From positions 581,289 through 645,288 of the forward strand of contig ML241305.1 of the NCBI GenBank assembly GCA_005239435.1: a stretch of DNA of 64,000 bases, written 5' to 3'. A program made the translations under genes and the position numbers. This DNA comes from Halorussus salinisoli (GTDB lineage: Archaea > Halobacteriota > Halobacteria > Halobacteriales > Haladaptataceae). The notes beneath the pieces were generated by a model. The model saw only the letters and a list, made by a program, of their open reading frames with translations. It was not told where the DNA came from and did not search any database. Positions 43,032 to 51,639 of this stretch are shown here, piece by piece; positions within the stretch are counted from its first letter, which is position 1, and each line of letters begins with the position of its first letter.

Positions 43032-45002
43032 TCACTCGCCTCGGAACTCGGGGTCGCGGTCGTCCCGGAACGCCGCGGTCCCCTCGCGCACGTCGTCGGT
43101 GCTCATCAGCAGGCCGAAGCCCTGGCTCTCCATGGCGAGCGCGGCGTCGAGGCTCGCGTCGGCCCCCTCGTTCATCAGCTTCTTCGCCACCTTCAGGGCG
43201 ATTGGCGGCCCCTCCACGACGTCCTCGACGAACTCCGAGACGACTTCGTCGAACTCCTCGGCGGGAACCGCGCGGTTGACCAGTCCCCACTCCTCGGCGC
43301 GCTCGGCGTCGATGCGGTTCCCGCGGAACACCAGTTCCTTCGCGCGGGTCTCGCCGAGCAGTCGGAGGAGTCGCTGGGTGCCGCCGCCGCCGGGGACGAG
43401 ACCCAGTCCGATTTCCGGGGAGCCGAACTCGGCGTTCACCGTCGCAATTCGGAGGTCACAGGCCAGCGCCAACTCCAGTCCTGCGCCGAGGCAGTAGCCG
43501 TCCACTTTGGCGATGACGGGGCGCTCGAAGTCGTTGACCGTCTCGAAGGCGGGCGTCACGTCCATCGCGTCGGTCGGGTCGAGGTCCCCGAACTCGCCGA
43601 CGTCGGCCCCGGCGCTGAACGCCCGGTCGCCCGCGCCCTCGAACGTGACGCACCGAACGTCGTCGGCGTCCACCGACGAGAGCAGGTCGTCTATCTCGCC
43701 GAGGAGGTCCGTCGAGAGGGCGTTCATCCGCTCCGGACGGTCCAACTCGACTTCGAGCAGGCCCTCGTCCGAGAGGTCGTAGTTCAGCAGGCGGTAGTCG
43801 CCCGGTCCTGCACTCGCGCCGCCCGACTCGTCGTACTCGTGAAACCCTTCGCCCGCCTCCTCGCCGGTCCGCCCGTCTTCGACGAGTTCGACGAGGTAGT
43901 CGTCCGGTTCGAACCGGTCGTCGCCGGTCTCCTCGTGCAGAGTCCGGAGTTCGTCGAGGACCGTATCGAGGCCGAGTTTGTCGGCCCGCCGGCAGATACC
44001 CTCCGGGAAGCCGAGACCGAGGCGGACACCGGTGTCTATCTCCTCGGGCGTCGCCACGTCGTCGCCGACGAGACTGGCGGCCTCGTTGACCATCCGCGCC
44101 TCGACGCGCAGGGTGTCGAACGCCTCGCCGTCGCCGGGTTCGTAGTCCGCGCCGTCGCCGTCCTCGTAGTCGTAAAATCCCTTCCCGGTCTTCCGGCCGA
44201 GTTCGTCGTTCTCGACCTTCTCCTCGGTGATAGGCGGAATCGGTCGGCCCGCCTCCTTCCGGACGTGGTAGCCCACGTCGATGCCGGTGAGGTCCGCGAG
44301 TTCGAACGGCCCCATCGGGTAGCCTCGTCGGTGGACCATGGCGGCGTCGGCCTCGCGGACGGTGGCCTCGCCGTTCGAGACCATCCACGCGGGTTCGTCG
44401 GTGAACGGCCCGAGGACCGTGTTGACCACGAAGCCGTTCACGTCCTTCCGGACGTAGATGGGCGTCTTGCCGAGCGACTCCACGAACTCGTAGGCGGTCT
44501 CGGCGGTCTCGTCGCTGGTTCGCTGGCCGTAGACGACCTCCACGAGGTCCATCTTCACCGGCGGGTTGAAGAAGTGCATCCCCACAACCTGCTCGGGCCG
44601 CGACGTCGCCTCGGCCATCTCGGTGATGCTGAGGCTGGACGTGTTCGACGCCAGAATCGCGTCGTCGGGCGCGAGCTCGTCGAGGTCGCCGAAGATGTCC
44701 TTCTTGAGGTCCATCCGCTCGGGCGCGGCCTCGATTACGAGGTCAGCGTCTTCGACCGCCGATTCGAGGTCGGTCGTCGTGTCGATGCGCCCGAGTATCT
44801 CCTCGACCGACTCGTTCAGTCGGTCCTTCTCGGCCAACTTCTCCAGACTCCACTCGATGTCGTCGTAGCCGTCTTCCACGATGCCCTCCTCGACGTCGCG
44901 CATCGTCACGTCGTAGCCGGCCATCGCGGCGACTTCCGCGATTCCGTGACCCATGTTCCCCGCGCCGAGCACGGCCACTCGCCGTACGTCAGGAACTGTC
45001 AT
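43032..45002 (-). CDS. 3-hydroxyacyl-CoA dehydrogenase / enoyl-CoA hydratase fusion
   Basis: A 656-residue bifunctional beta-oxidation enzyme. The N-terminal 3-hydroxyacyl-CoA dehydrogenase has the NAD motif LGAGNMGHGIA (about 11-21), SNTSSLSITEMA and HFFNPPVKMDLVEVV; the C-terminal helical part runs to about 385. The crotonase half (about 400-656) has AFSAGADVGEFGDLD and KVDGYCLGAGLELALACDLRIA with the oxyanion-hole glycines. The order dehydrogenase then hydratase is the common haloarchaeal arrangement, opposite to bacterial FadB. A GTTAAGA box lies upstream of the ATG. Confidence 0.93.
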   Translation of the reverse strand: MTVPDVRRVAVLGAGNMGHGIAEVAAMAGYDVTMRDVEEGIVEDGYDDIEWSLEKLAEKDRLNESVEEILGRIDTTTDLESAVEDADLVIEAAPERMDLKKDIFGDLDELAPDDAILASNTSSLSITEMAEATSRPEQVVGMHFFNPPVKMDLVEVVYGQRTSDETAETAYEFVESLGKTPIYVRKDVNGFVVNTVLGPFTDEPAWMVSNGEATVREADAAMVHRRGYPMGPFELADLTGIDVGYHVRKEAGRPIPPITEEKVENDELGRKTGKGFYDYEDGDGADYEPGDGEAFDTLRVEARMVNEAASLVGDDVATPEEIDTGVRLGLGFPEGICRRADKLGLDTVLDELRTLHEETGDDRFEPDDYLVELVEDGRTGEEAGEGFHEYDESGGASAGPGDYRLLNYDLSDEGLLEVELDRPERMNALSTDLLGEIDDLLSSVDADDVRCVTFEGAGDRAFSAGADVGEFGDLDPTDAMDVTPAFETVNDFERPVIAKVDGYCLGAGLELALACDLRIATVNAEFGSPEIGLGLVPGGGGTQRLLRLLGETRAKELVFRGNRIDAERAEEWGLVNRAVPAEEFDEVVSEFVEDVVEGPPIALKVAKKLMNEGADASLDAALAMESQGFGLLMSTDDVREGTAAFRDDRDPEFRGE

Positions 45003-45376
45003 ACGATACTCCGGTTCGTGACATGCCGTCTTAACTCCACCGGGGACGAGTTACTCCTGTAAAACAGCGTGGCCCAGCAACCAACATCGGTGCCTTCTAC
45101 GGCAGATATGGGAATCGTTGTTAACGTCTGGTCGGTCACCTTCGCCGGGGCCGGAGGTCGCCGGTTCCGGCCGGGAAGGTGCTTGCTCCGACGGAGGGTG
45201 AGAAGTGCCTGAAGGCTCTTTCTGACCATTTATATGCTGTTAAGAGCTATATTTATATTTTCTATAACATTTTATGAGATTTTGAAGACCACCTACAGAT
45301 GTCTATCAGCCGTGCCGAACTGCCTACTGGCAGTGGGTAGTACCGTCCCTACGACCGGAATCTACTCGGAATTATT
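45003..45376. other. Intergenic region with GC stem and AT-rich tail
   Basis: No gene is seen. The left end holds the promoter of the leftward fusion gene. Around 45140-45182 an imperfect GC-rich inverted repeat has outer arms CACCTTC and GAAGGTG. From about 45225 the sequence is very AT-rich (several TTTATA runs), compatible with promoter or termination signals for the small rightward membrane gene. Confidence 0.4.
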
Positions 45377-45655
45377 ATGGGCGTCGGACGTTCGTTTCGA
45401 CTCGGTGACCTCATGCTCGGAACGGTTATCTACGGCTTCCTCGGCGTCGCTTCCCTCGTCGGCGGGTGGTACGCTCTGTGGCTCAGCGTTCGGGGAAGCT
45501 ACGAATCGGTCGAACCGGGCAGCGGATTTCGGACGTTGTTCCGGCTGGCGGGCATCTACGATAGCACGCTCGCACGTCGGCTATTTTGGGCTGTCGGCGG
45601 AGTCACGATGCTCGTTGGGGGGACGTTCTTCTCGGTACTCGCAACGTGGTCGTAA
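45377..45655 (+). CDS. Small two- to three-helix membrane protein
   Basis: A 92-residue protein: helix GTVIYGFLGVASLVGGWYALWLSV, a polar segment GSYESVEPGSGFRTLFRLAGIYD, and helix FWAVGGVTMLVGGTFFSVLATW. It is not recognised as any named family. It ends only five bases before the TCAAG-loop hairpin of the degraded transposon, so the element inserted just downstream of it. Confidence 0.5.
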   Translation: MGVGRSFRLGDLMLGTVIYGFLGVASLVGGWYALWLSVRGSYESVEPGSGFRTLFRLAGIYDSTLARRLFWAVGGVTMLVGGTFFSVLATWS

Positions 45656-45659
45656 ATCG

Positions 45660-45680
45660 CCTCGGGGTCAAGCCCCGAGG
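45660..45680. repeat. 3'-end hairpin of the IS200/IS605-type element
   Basis: A perfect 8-bp stem, CCTCGGGG and CCCCGAGG, with loop TCAAG, just beyond the tnpB 3' end. In this class the transcript of this end forms the guide (omega) RNA scaffold. Confidence 0.7.
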
Positions 45681-45700
45681 CTTTCGCGTGGACTCCCGTT

Positions 45701-46877
45701 CTATGCCTCACCAGCGGCAGGGGGTACGTACTCCCCGCTCACGTTCAGCGTCCCGCGATTCAAGCGCACATCTACGGGTGCGCCTCTGTCGCCTGCGTTT
45801 TGCCTGCGACGGAGATACTGCAAACCGATGTTCTTCGAGGCGTTGTAGTCGGCGTGGTTCTCGTACCCGCACTGCTTGCACTTGAACGCTTCTCCTGACC
45901 GATTGTTGTCGTGGGTCTACCTGCACGGCTTCGACACCGTGTTCTTTGGCTTTGTATTCGACGTACTCGTAGAGGCGTCGGAACGCCCAGACGTGTTGCC
46001 ACGTCGCCTCGGGAATGTTCTCCCGAATGTGAGTCAAGTCCTCAAATACGATGTGCGAACAGTCGTTCTTGACGGCCTCCTCGATAAGTTCGTTCGCCAC
46101 TGTGTGCAAGTGTATCTCGAACCGACCGTACTCTTTCTGCCCGACGTTCTCGATGTTTTCGTGGGCGTGTCGAGAGCCACATTGCTGGAGCGATGCACGA
46201 CGCTTCTCGTACTCCCGACGCCAGTGGTTGAACTCGTCTGCCGACCAGAATCGCCCTGTCGAAGCGACTGCGAGGTTGTTGACGCCTAAATCCACACCAA
46301 GGACTGTTCTGTGCTTGGACTGTGATTTAGGGGTCTCCTCGTCTGCTTCGACCTTCCGCATTGAAGCGTGGAGATACCAGTCACCGTCACGGTACTGCAA
46401 GTGAGCCATCCGAAACTCAAAATCCTCGTCCGAAACGTACTTCGTCGGCGGTGTCTCCGAGTCGTCGGGGAGGATGTAGTCACACTCTATGCGCCCGTCT
46501 ATGGTGGACAGCCATACGTGGTCACGGTGGAAGGTTGCACTCCGCTCGTCATAGACCGCGCTGTCTGCCGAGAAGTGCGGTTTCGACGTGTTTTCATTAC
46601 GTTTGAGGCGTTCGACTCCGCTTTTGACGGCTTCGACTACCCGCCGAATTCCCTTCTGGACGGGATTCGCGGTTAGGTCGGTTTCGTTGCGGAGTCGGTC
46701 GTAGAGGGCGCGTTCGGCTTTGGCTTTTGAGGTGACGTGGTAGCCGTCGTCGCCGTGCCAGCACCACTCGCTTGCGGTGTTGGCGCAGTGTTTGAATTGC
46801 TCGACAGTCTCTCGGAGAAGCGAGTCGGCACCTTCGGGAGCATCGAGTTTGATGACGGCGGTACGACGGTATTCCAC
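45701..46877 (-). pseudogene. tnpB: tnpB with internal deletion and frameshift
   Basis: TnpB is an RNA-guided nuclease related to Cas12. Here RuvC motif I (GVDLGVNNLAVAS) and motif II (HIVFEDLTHI) are intact. At about 45908-45916 the frame jumps from VDP straight into what should be [15 protein letters not shown], so roughly the first CxxC half of the zinc finger is missing and the frame shifts. In the original frame the rest reads [20 protein letters not shown], including the motif III Asp, and ends at a stop at 45701-45703. In the shifted frame translation continues to 45708 as unrelated sequence. The nuclease is therefore dead. Confidence 0.85.
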
Positions 46878-46968
46878 TATTTTTCACATATAGTATTGGT
46901 GTTGCTTATACAGTGGGAGTCGGCCAACCATCGTGACGTGGGTTGTATCATCGAGTGACGGCTTCCTC

Positions 46969-46987
46969 CCCGACCTCAAGGGTCGGG
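46969..46987. repeat. 5'-end hairpin of the IS200/IS605-type element
   Basis: A perfect 7-bp stem, CCCGACC and GGTCGGG, with loop TCAAG, the same loop as the hairpin at the other end, about 90 bases upstream of the tnpB start. Confidence 0.65.
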
Positions 46988-47080
46988 CATCCGCCTCGTA
47001 CCGCCTGTGAAACGTAGACCGGGGTCGCCGGACTCGACCCGGAAGAACGCGCGGACGGCCATCTCGGTGGGCAGGTCGGG

Positions 47081-48244
47081 TCACTCCCGTTCACCGCCTC
47101 CGCGAACGTCGCCGGTCACGGTCTCGCCGAACCCGAGACCGCTCCGAATCCAGTTCCACAGCCTCCGGATGCCGCCCGTGACGCCGTTCTCGAAGAATAT
47201 CACGACCGCCAGCAGGATGACACCGAAGACGAGTTGCCAGCGGGCCGCCAGCGCCGGGTACTGATCGATGGTGAACCGGAGGTACTCGTAGACGAACGCG
47301 CCCACCGTCGGGCCGAGGAACGAGTACGGTCCGCCGATGACGGTCACCAACACGGGCGTGGCCGAGAACGTCCAGTGGCCGATGCCGGGGACGACGCTGC
47401 TCTGTAGGGGTGCCCACATCGTCCCGACGAGTCCGGTGAACGCCGCGCTGACGACGAACGTCGCCCACGAGTGGCGGGTCACGTCGATGCCGATGGACCG
47501 GGCGCGCTCGGGGTTCTCGCGGATCGCCAGACAGACCCGCCCGAACGGGGAGCGGACGACCCGCCAGAGGGCGTACATCGACGTGACGAAGAAAAACAGC
47601 ACGACGAAGTAGAACGCGAGGTAGTCGTTGATGTTCATGAACGTGAACGCGAGACCGAACAGGTCCACCTCGCCCATGGCCTGGAAGGAGATGATGAGTC
47701 CGTCGTCGCCGTTCGTGGCGAGCAGTTCCGTCGCCGTCTCGCCGAGGCGCAGGATTTCGGCCAACTGTCCCGTGATGTCCTGCAAGAGGACGACGAATAT
47801 CGCCATGCTGAACGACAGTGTGATCATCGCGAAGTAGATCTCCTCCAGTTGGACGCTGAGGTAGCCTATCGGAATCGCCAGCAGCGTCGCGAGCACCACC
47901 CCGAGCAGGACGGCGAGCCCGAACGTCGCCAGTACGCTCGCACCGCCGAACAGTTCCTCGAAGCCGAGCAGGGGGCCGACAACGTTGAACACCTTCGCCG
48001 TCGCGTACGCGGCCACCGCGAGGAACATCGCGTGGCCGAACGAGAGCAGTCCCGTGTAGCCGTACAGGAGGTTGAACGCCGTCCCGAAGATGGCGATGAG
48101 TAGCATCGTGATCAGCAGCGAAGTCTCGACCGGCCCCAACAACAGGGGTGCGCTGGCGAGCGCAGCGACGACGACGATGCCCGCGGCGACGACCGACAGG
48201 TCGCCGTTCCGGACCCGGTCGCGTACCGCGTCTGTGTAGCTCAT
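47081..48244 (-). CDS. ABC importer permease, LivM type, system 2
   Basis: A 387-residue permease with about ten helices: TAFNLLYGYTGLLSFGHAMFLAVAAYATAKV and VIGGPYSFLGPTVGAFVYEYLRF are typical LivM regions. A charged C-terminal tail rich in Gly and Arg follows the last helix. It is transcribed with the binding-protein gene just upstream (36-base gap), while the LivH, LivG and LivF genes of the same system lie on the other side on the opposite strand. The degraded IS element lies about 90 bases beyond its stop. Confidence 0.92.
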   Translation of the reverse strand: MSYTDAVRDRVRNGDLSVVAAGIVVVAALASAPLLLGPVETSLLITMLLIAIFGTAFNLLYGYTGLLSFGHAMFLAVAAYATAKVFNVVGPLLGFEELFGGASVLATFGLAVLLGVVLATLLAIPIGYLSVQLEEIYFAMITLSFSMAIFVVLLQDITGQLAEILRLGETATELLATNGDDGLIISFQAMGEVDLFGLAFTFMNINDYLAFYFVVLFFFVTSMYALWRVVRSPFGRVCLAIRENPERARSIGIDVTRHSWATFVVSAAFTGLVGTMWAPLQSSVVPGIGHWTFSATPVLVTVIGGPYSFLGPTVGAFVYEYLRFTIDQYPALAARWQLVFGVILLAVVIFFENGVTGGIRRLWNWIRSGLGFGETVTGDVRGGGERE

Positions 48245-48280
48245 GTGAGGGTGGTCTGGAACTGTGAGGAGGGTCCCGAC

Positions 48281-49630
48281 TCAGACGCCCGGCGGGAGGT
48301 CGGTGTCGGCCTGACTCAGGAGGTCAGTGAGCGTCTGGCGGTCGGCGCTGATGGACTGCGACGGCTGGAGGCCCACCCCGTCGTACGGAACGTCGTCCTC
48401 GCTGCTGGTGGTCCCGATGACGGTCGGGGCCTGCGCCTGATGGGAGTCGGCGTCTATCGTGATGGAGCCTCGCGGGTCGTCGGCGAACTCCATGCCCTCC
48501 AACTCGGGGATGTAGTCGCCGGGGTCGGTGCTTTCGGCGTTCTCCATCGCCCGCTTGTACATCCAGAGCGCCGACCACGCGCTCGGCCCCGTGAACGACG
48601 GGATTCCGATGGTGTCGGTGTTCGCGTACTCGTCGTTCCACGCCTGCAGGAAGTTCCGGTTGTTCTCGTTGTCGTACGTGGAGTGCCAGTACCACGACGA
48701 GTAGTTGACGCCCTCGGGCATGGCGTCGCCGAGCGCCTGAAACACCGTCGGGTCCGCCCCGAGTGTGTCGAAGACGTCGGTAGCCTGCTCGAAGAGGCCC
48801 TGCTGGGTGGCCTGTTGGACGAAGGTGACCGCGTCGCCGCCCCAGAACGAGGTGAACACCAGTTCGGGGTCCGCGTTGGTCACGGTGTTGATCTGTGGCG
48901 TCATGTCGCTGGCACCCAGCTCCGGGAACTGGCTGGCGACGTACTCGTAGTCGGCCCCGAGCGCGTTCGAGAACGCCTTGAAGTACTCCCAGCACTGCTG
49001 GCCGTAGGCGTAGTCGGGTCCGAGATTGGCGACGCGCGTGACGTCGAGGTTCTCGTTGGCGTACCGGGCCATCGCGTACGTGTTGATCGCCGTGTTGGCG
49101 TTCGTCCGGAAGTGCACGTTCGTCCCCTGGGCGTTGTCGCCGTACGTCTCCTCGTCGTGCTCGGTGATGAACGGCGTCCCGATGTCGGTCAGCGTGAGCG
49201 GCACGCCCAGTTGGGCGACCGTCGGTGCGGTCGAGAGCGTCACGCCCGAGGACGTCAGGCCGATCATCGCGGCGACGTTCTGGCGCTGAACGAGGTCCCG
49301 GAAGTGTTGGTTCGCGGTGGATGCGCTGCCTTCGTGGTCGCGGACCACCAACTCGACGTCGCGGCCCAAGATGCCGCCCGCCTCGTTGATTCGCTTGACG
49401 GTGAGTTCCGCGGCGGCGACCGAAGCGGCCCCGAGCGACTGACCGAGGCCGGACAGGAGGTACACCGCTCCGATCCGAATCGGCCCGTCCTGTCCGGCGA
49501 CGCTCCCCACGGGCCCCGTCAGTCCGGCCACCCCGGTCGCACCGGCCGCGCCGAGGAACGCGCGGCGATTCCACCCCGTCGTTTCGGTCTTCTCGTCCCC
49601 TTCCAGATGGGGAATGTTGTCGGATGTCAT
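48281..49630 (-). CDS. ABC importer substrate-binding protein (branched-chain amino-acid type), system 2
   Basis: A 449-residue exported protein with a Tat signal (NRRAFLG at 21-27, hydrophobic GAAGATGVAGLTGPVG after it) but no lipobox Cys, so it is probably cleaved or held by the signal. The mature part is a type I binding fold of the LivK/AmiC class (IRIGAVYLLSGLGQSLGAA, RINEAGGILGRDVELVVRD). The ATG at 49630 fits the Tat signal; an upstream in-frame ATG would place it too deep. It is divergent from the LivH gene, with a shared 217-base promoter region. Confidence 0.9.
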   Translation of the reverse strand: MTSDNIPHLEGDEKTETTGWNRRAFLGAAGATGVAGLTGPVGSVAGQDGPIRIGAVYLLSGLGQSLGAASVAAAELTVKRINEAGGILGRDVELVVRDHEGSASTANQHFRDLVQRQNVAAMIGLTSSGVTLSTAPTVAQLGVPLTLTDIGTPFITEHDEETYGDNAQGTNVHFRTNANTAINTYAMARYANENLDVTRVANLGPDYAYGQQCWEYFKAFSNALGADYEYVASQFPELGASDMTPQINTVTNADPELVFTSFWGGDAVTFVQQATQQGLFEQATDVFDTLGADPTVFQALGDAMPEGVNYSSWYWHSTYDNENNRNFLQAWNDEYANTDTIGIPSFTGPSAWSALWMYKRAMENAESTDPGDYIPELEGMEFADDPRGSITIDADSHQAQAPTVIGTTSSEDDVPYDGVGLQPSQSISADRQTLTDLLSQADTDLPPGV

Positions 49631-49636
49631 GAAACC

Positions 49637-49846
49637 CACGAATCCTTGATGATAGAATCTAACATATACCTTCGTCTGAGTACGAGGGGCCTCTTCCCTC
49701 CATTCTATCACGAATCCGAGCAACTTTTACTTTCTAAAGTTATCTCACCTAATAGCCTTCATAAGAAACGTCAAATTGGCTAAACCGGCTCAGAAACGGT
49801 GCATAAATCGGCGAAACGTTTAATCACGTTCTTGTCGAGATTCGTG
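49637..49846. promoter_or_regulatory. Bidirectional promoter with three CACGAATC sites
   Basis: Between the divergent binding-protein and LivH genes, CACGAATCC occurs at 49637-49645 and 49709-49717, and GATTCGTG, the inverse, at 49839-49846 next to the LivH start. GATAGAAT (49651-49658) and ATTCTATC (49702-49709) form an inverted pair, and ACTTTCTAAAGT near 49729-49740 is a palindrome. TATA-like boxes lie about 30 bases before each start. The arrangement suggests joint control of both transcripts. Confidence 0.55.
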
Positions 49847-49847
49847 T

Positions 49848-50759
49848 ATGGTTAACATCGACCTGATCGCGGATCAGGTTATCACGGGCCTCAGCATCGG
49901 AGCCCAGTTGTTTCTCGTCGCCGTCGGGTTGAGCCTCATCTTCGGCGTCCTCGACGTGCTCAACTTCGCCCACGGCGCGCTCTACATGATCGGTGCCTAC
50001 GTGGCCGTGACGCTGGTCAACGGCCTCGACGTGTTCGGCGTGGCCGTTCCGCAACTCGGCTTCTGGCCGGGGGTGGTAGCCGCGCTACTCGTCGTCGGCG
50101 TCGTCGGTGCGCTCATCGAGGTCGGGTTCATTCGCAGGCTCTACGGTCGCCAAGAGGAGGTACTCGACCAACTGCTCCTGACGTTCGCGTTCGTGCTGAT
50201 ACTCACCGACCTCACGCGAGTGACCTTCGGAACCGGGCAGTTCGTCATCTCGCCCCCGGCGGGGCTCCAGGGCACCATTAGGTTCACGGATTCGCTCGCG
50301 GCCCCGACCTACCGCGTGTTCCTGATTCTCACCTCCGTGGCCGTACTCGGCGGGCTGTTCGCGGTCCTGCGGTTCACCAACGTCGGCCGCCTCGTCCGGG
50401 CGACCGCGAGCGACCGCGACATGGCCCGTCTGCTGGGCATCGACGTTTCGCGGCTCTACACCGGCGTGTTCTTCGTCGGGGCCGTGCTGGCGGGTCTCGG
50501 CGGTGCGCTCGCCTCCCCCGTCGGTGCGGTCAGTCCAGCGATGGGCAATCAGGTCATCATCAACGCGTTCGTCGTCGTGGTCATCGGCGGACTCGGCTCG
50601 TTCACGGGGGCGTTCGTCGGCGCGTACGTCATCGGGATACTCATCGCCGTCGGGAGCATCGTCATCGCGGGCGCAGGCCAACTCCTCCCGTTCCTCGCGA
50701 TGATCGCCGTCCTCGTGCTCAAACCGCAGGGCCTGTTCGGGGCCGAGGAGGGAGCCTGA
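49848..50759 (+). CDS. ABC importer permease, LivH type, system 2
   Basis: A 303-residue permease with about eight helices: LSLIFGVLDVLNFAHGALYMIGAYVAV near the N-terminus and VVVIGGLGSFTGAFVGAYVIGILIAVG near the C-terminus are LivH hallmarks. A TTTAATCA box lies about 27 bases before the ATG. It heads a three-gene operon with the two ATPases. Confidence 0.92.
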   Translation: MVNIDLIADQVITGLSIGAQLFLVAVGLSLIFGVLDVLNFAHGALYMIGAYVAVTLVNGLDVFGVAVPQLGFWPGVVAALLVVGVVGALIEVGFIRRLYGRQEEVLDQLLLTFAFVLILTDLTRVTFGTGQFVISPPAGLQGTIRFTDSLAAPTYRVFLILTSVAVLGGLFAVLRFTNVGRLVRATASDRDMARLLGIDVSRLYTGVFFVGAVLAGLGGALASPVGAVSPAMGNQVIINAFVVVVIGGLGSFTGAFVGAYVIGILIAVGSIVIAGAGQLLPFLAMIAVLVLKPQGLFGAEEGA

Positions 50760-50760
50760 C

Positions 50761-51639
50761 GTGGCGACCGTCCTCGAAACCGAGAACCTGACCCGGGAGT
50801 TCGGCGCGCTCGTCGCCGTCGACGACGTGAGCGTCGCGATAGACGACGCCGACATCACCAGCATCATCGGCCCGAACGGCGCGGGCAAGACCACGTTCTA
50901 CAACCTGCTCGCCGGCCAGTTAGAGCCTACCGAGGGGCGGGTCTTCATCCGCCCTCGTCGGACCGACACTATCGCCGACGGCGGAACGGCGACCGACACC
51001 GACGACGGAACCGACGCCGACGGCGGGGCCGGCGGGAGCGCGGGTACTGCGGCCGACGCGGGACGCGGCGGCGACGGGCTGGTCGACGTGACGGGGATGG
51101 AGCCGTTCGAGATCAATCGACTCGGGCTCGCGCGGGCGTTCCAGATCAACAACGTCTTCGAGCGCCTGACGGTTCTGGAGAACGTCCGCATCGCCCGGAT
51201 CAGCCGAGACGGTCGGACCCTCGACGTCACGTCGGTCGCCGCCGACGACGACGAACTCAACGAGGAGGCGCGCCGCGTACTCGAACTGACGAACCTCGTG
51301 GAGGTGGCCGACACGCGGTGCGCGAACCTGTCGCACGGCGACGTTCGGAAGGTGGAGATCGCGCTCGCGCTGGGCACCGACCCGTCGGTGGTCCTGCTGG
51401 ACGAGCCGACCGCGGGGATGAACGCGACCGAGACTCGCCGGATGGTCGACCTCATCGGCGACCTGAACGACGACACCGACACGACGTTCCTCGTCACCGA
51501 ACACGACATGGAGGTCGTCCTCGGCATCTCGGACCGAATCCTCGTGTTCGACAACGGTCGGCTCATCGCCGACGGCACTCCCGACGAGGTGATGGCCGAC
51601 GAGCGCGTCCGCGAGGCCTACCTCGGAGGTGAGCGGTGA
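50761..51639 (+). CDS. ABC importer ATPase, LivG type, with acidic insertion
   Basis: A 292-residue ATPase (GTG start one base after LivH). Walker A is GPNGAGKTT, the signature is LSHGDVRKVEIALAL, Walker B is VVLLDEPTAGM and VTEHDM gives the switch His. Between the strand after Walker A (QLEPTEGRVFIRPR) and the Q-loop helix (RLGLARAFQ) sits an insertion of about 40 residues of Asp, Gly, Thr and Ala (TIADGGTATDTDDGTDADGG and onward). System 1 LivG lacks it. The core is otherwise intact, so it should be functional. Confidence 0.9.
   Translation: MATVLETENLTREFGALVAVDDVSVAIDDADITSIIGPNGAGKTTFYNLLAGQLEPTEGRVFIRPRRTDTIADGGTATDTDDGTDADGGAGGSAGTAADAGRGGDGLVDVTGMEPFEINRLGLARAFQINNVFERLTVLENVRIARISRDGRTLDVTSVAADDDELNEEARRVLELTNLVEVADTRCANLSHGDVRKVEIALALGTDPSVVLLDEPTAGMNATETRRMVDLIGDLNDDTDTTFLVTEHDMEVVLGISDRILVFDNGRLIADGTPDEVMADERVREAYLGGER

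Larger units (their letters stand above)
45656..46995 (-). mobile_element. Degraded IS200/IS605-type (IS1341-like) element
   Basis: A tnpB pseudogene is bracketed by two hairpins with the same five-base loop TCAAG: 45660-45680 on the 3' side and 46969-46987 on the 5' side. No tnpA transposase gene is present, as in IS1341-type elements moved in trans. Outer boundaries are approximate because these elements make no target duplication. It lies between a small membrane gene and the second importer's LivM gene. Confidence 0.7.

Noticed and set aside
45234-45848. 204-residue rightward frame over the small membrane gene
   Set aside because: Its composition (Ser/Arg-rich) is that of a shadow frame; the 92-residue frame at 45377 has proper transmembrane helices.
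46990-47080. Short coding-like remnant between the IS element and LivM gene (MAVRAFFRVESGDPGL)
   Set aside because: Only about 30 codons, no recognised family, and it ends in the element's hairpin; not enough to call a gene fragment.
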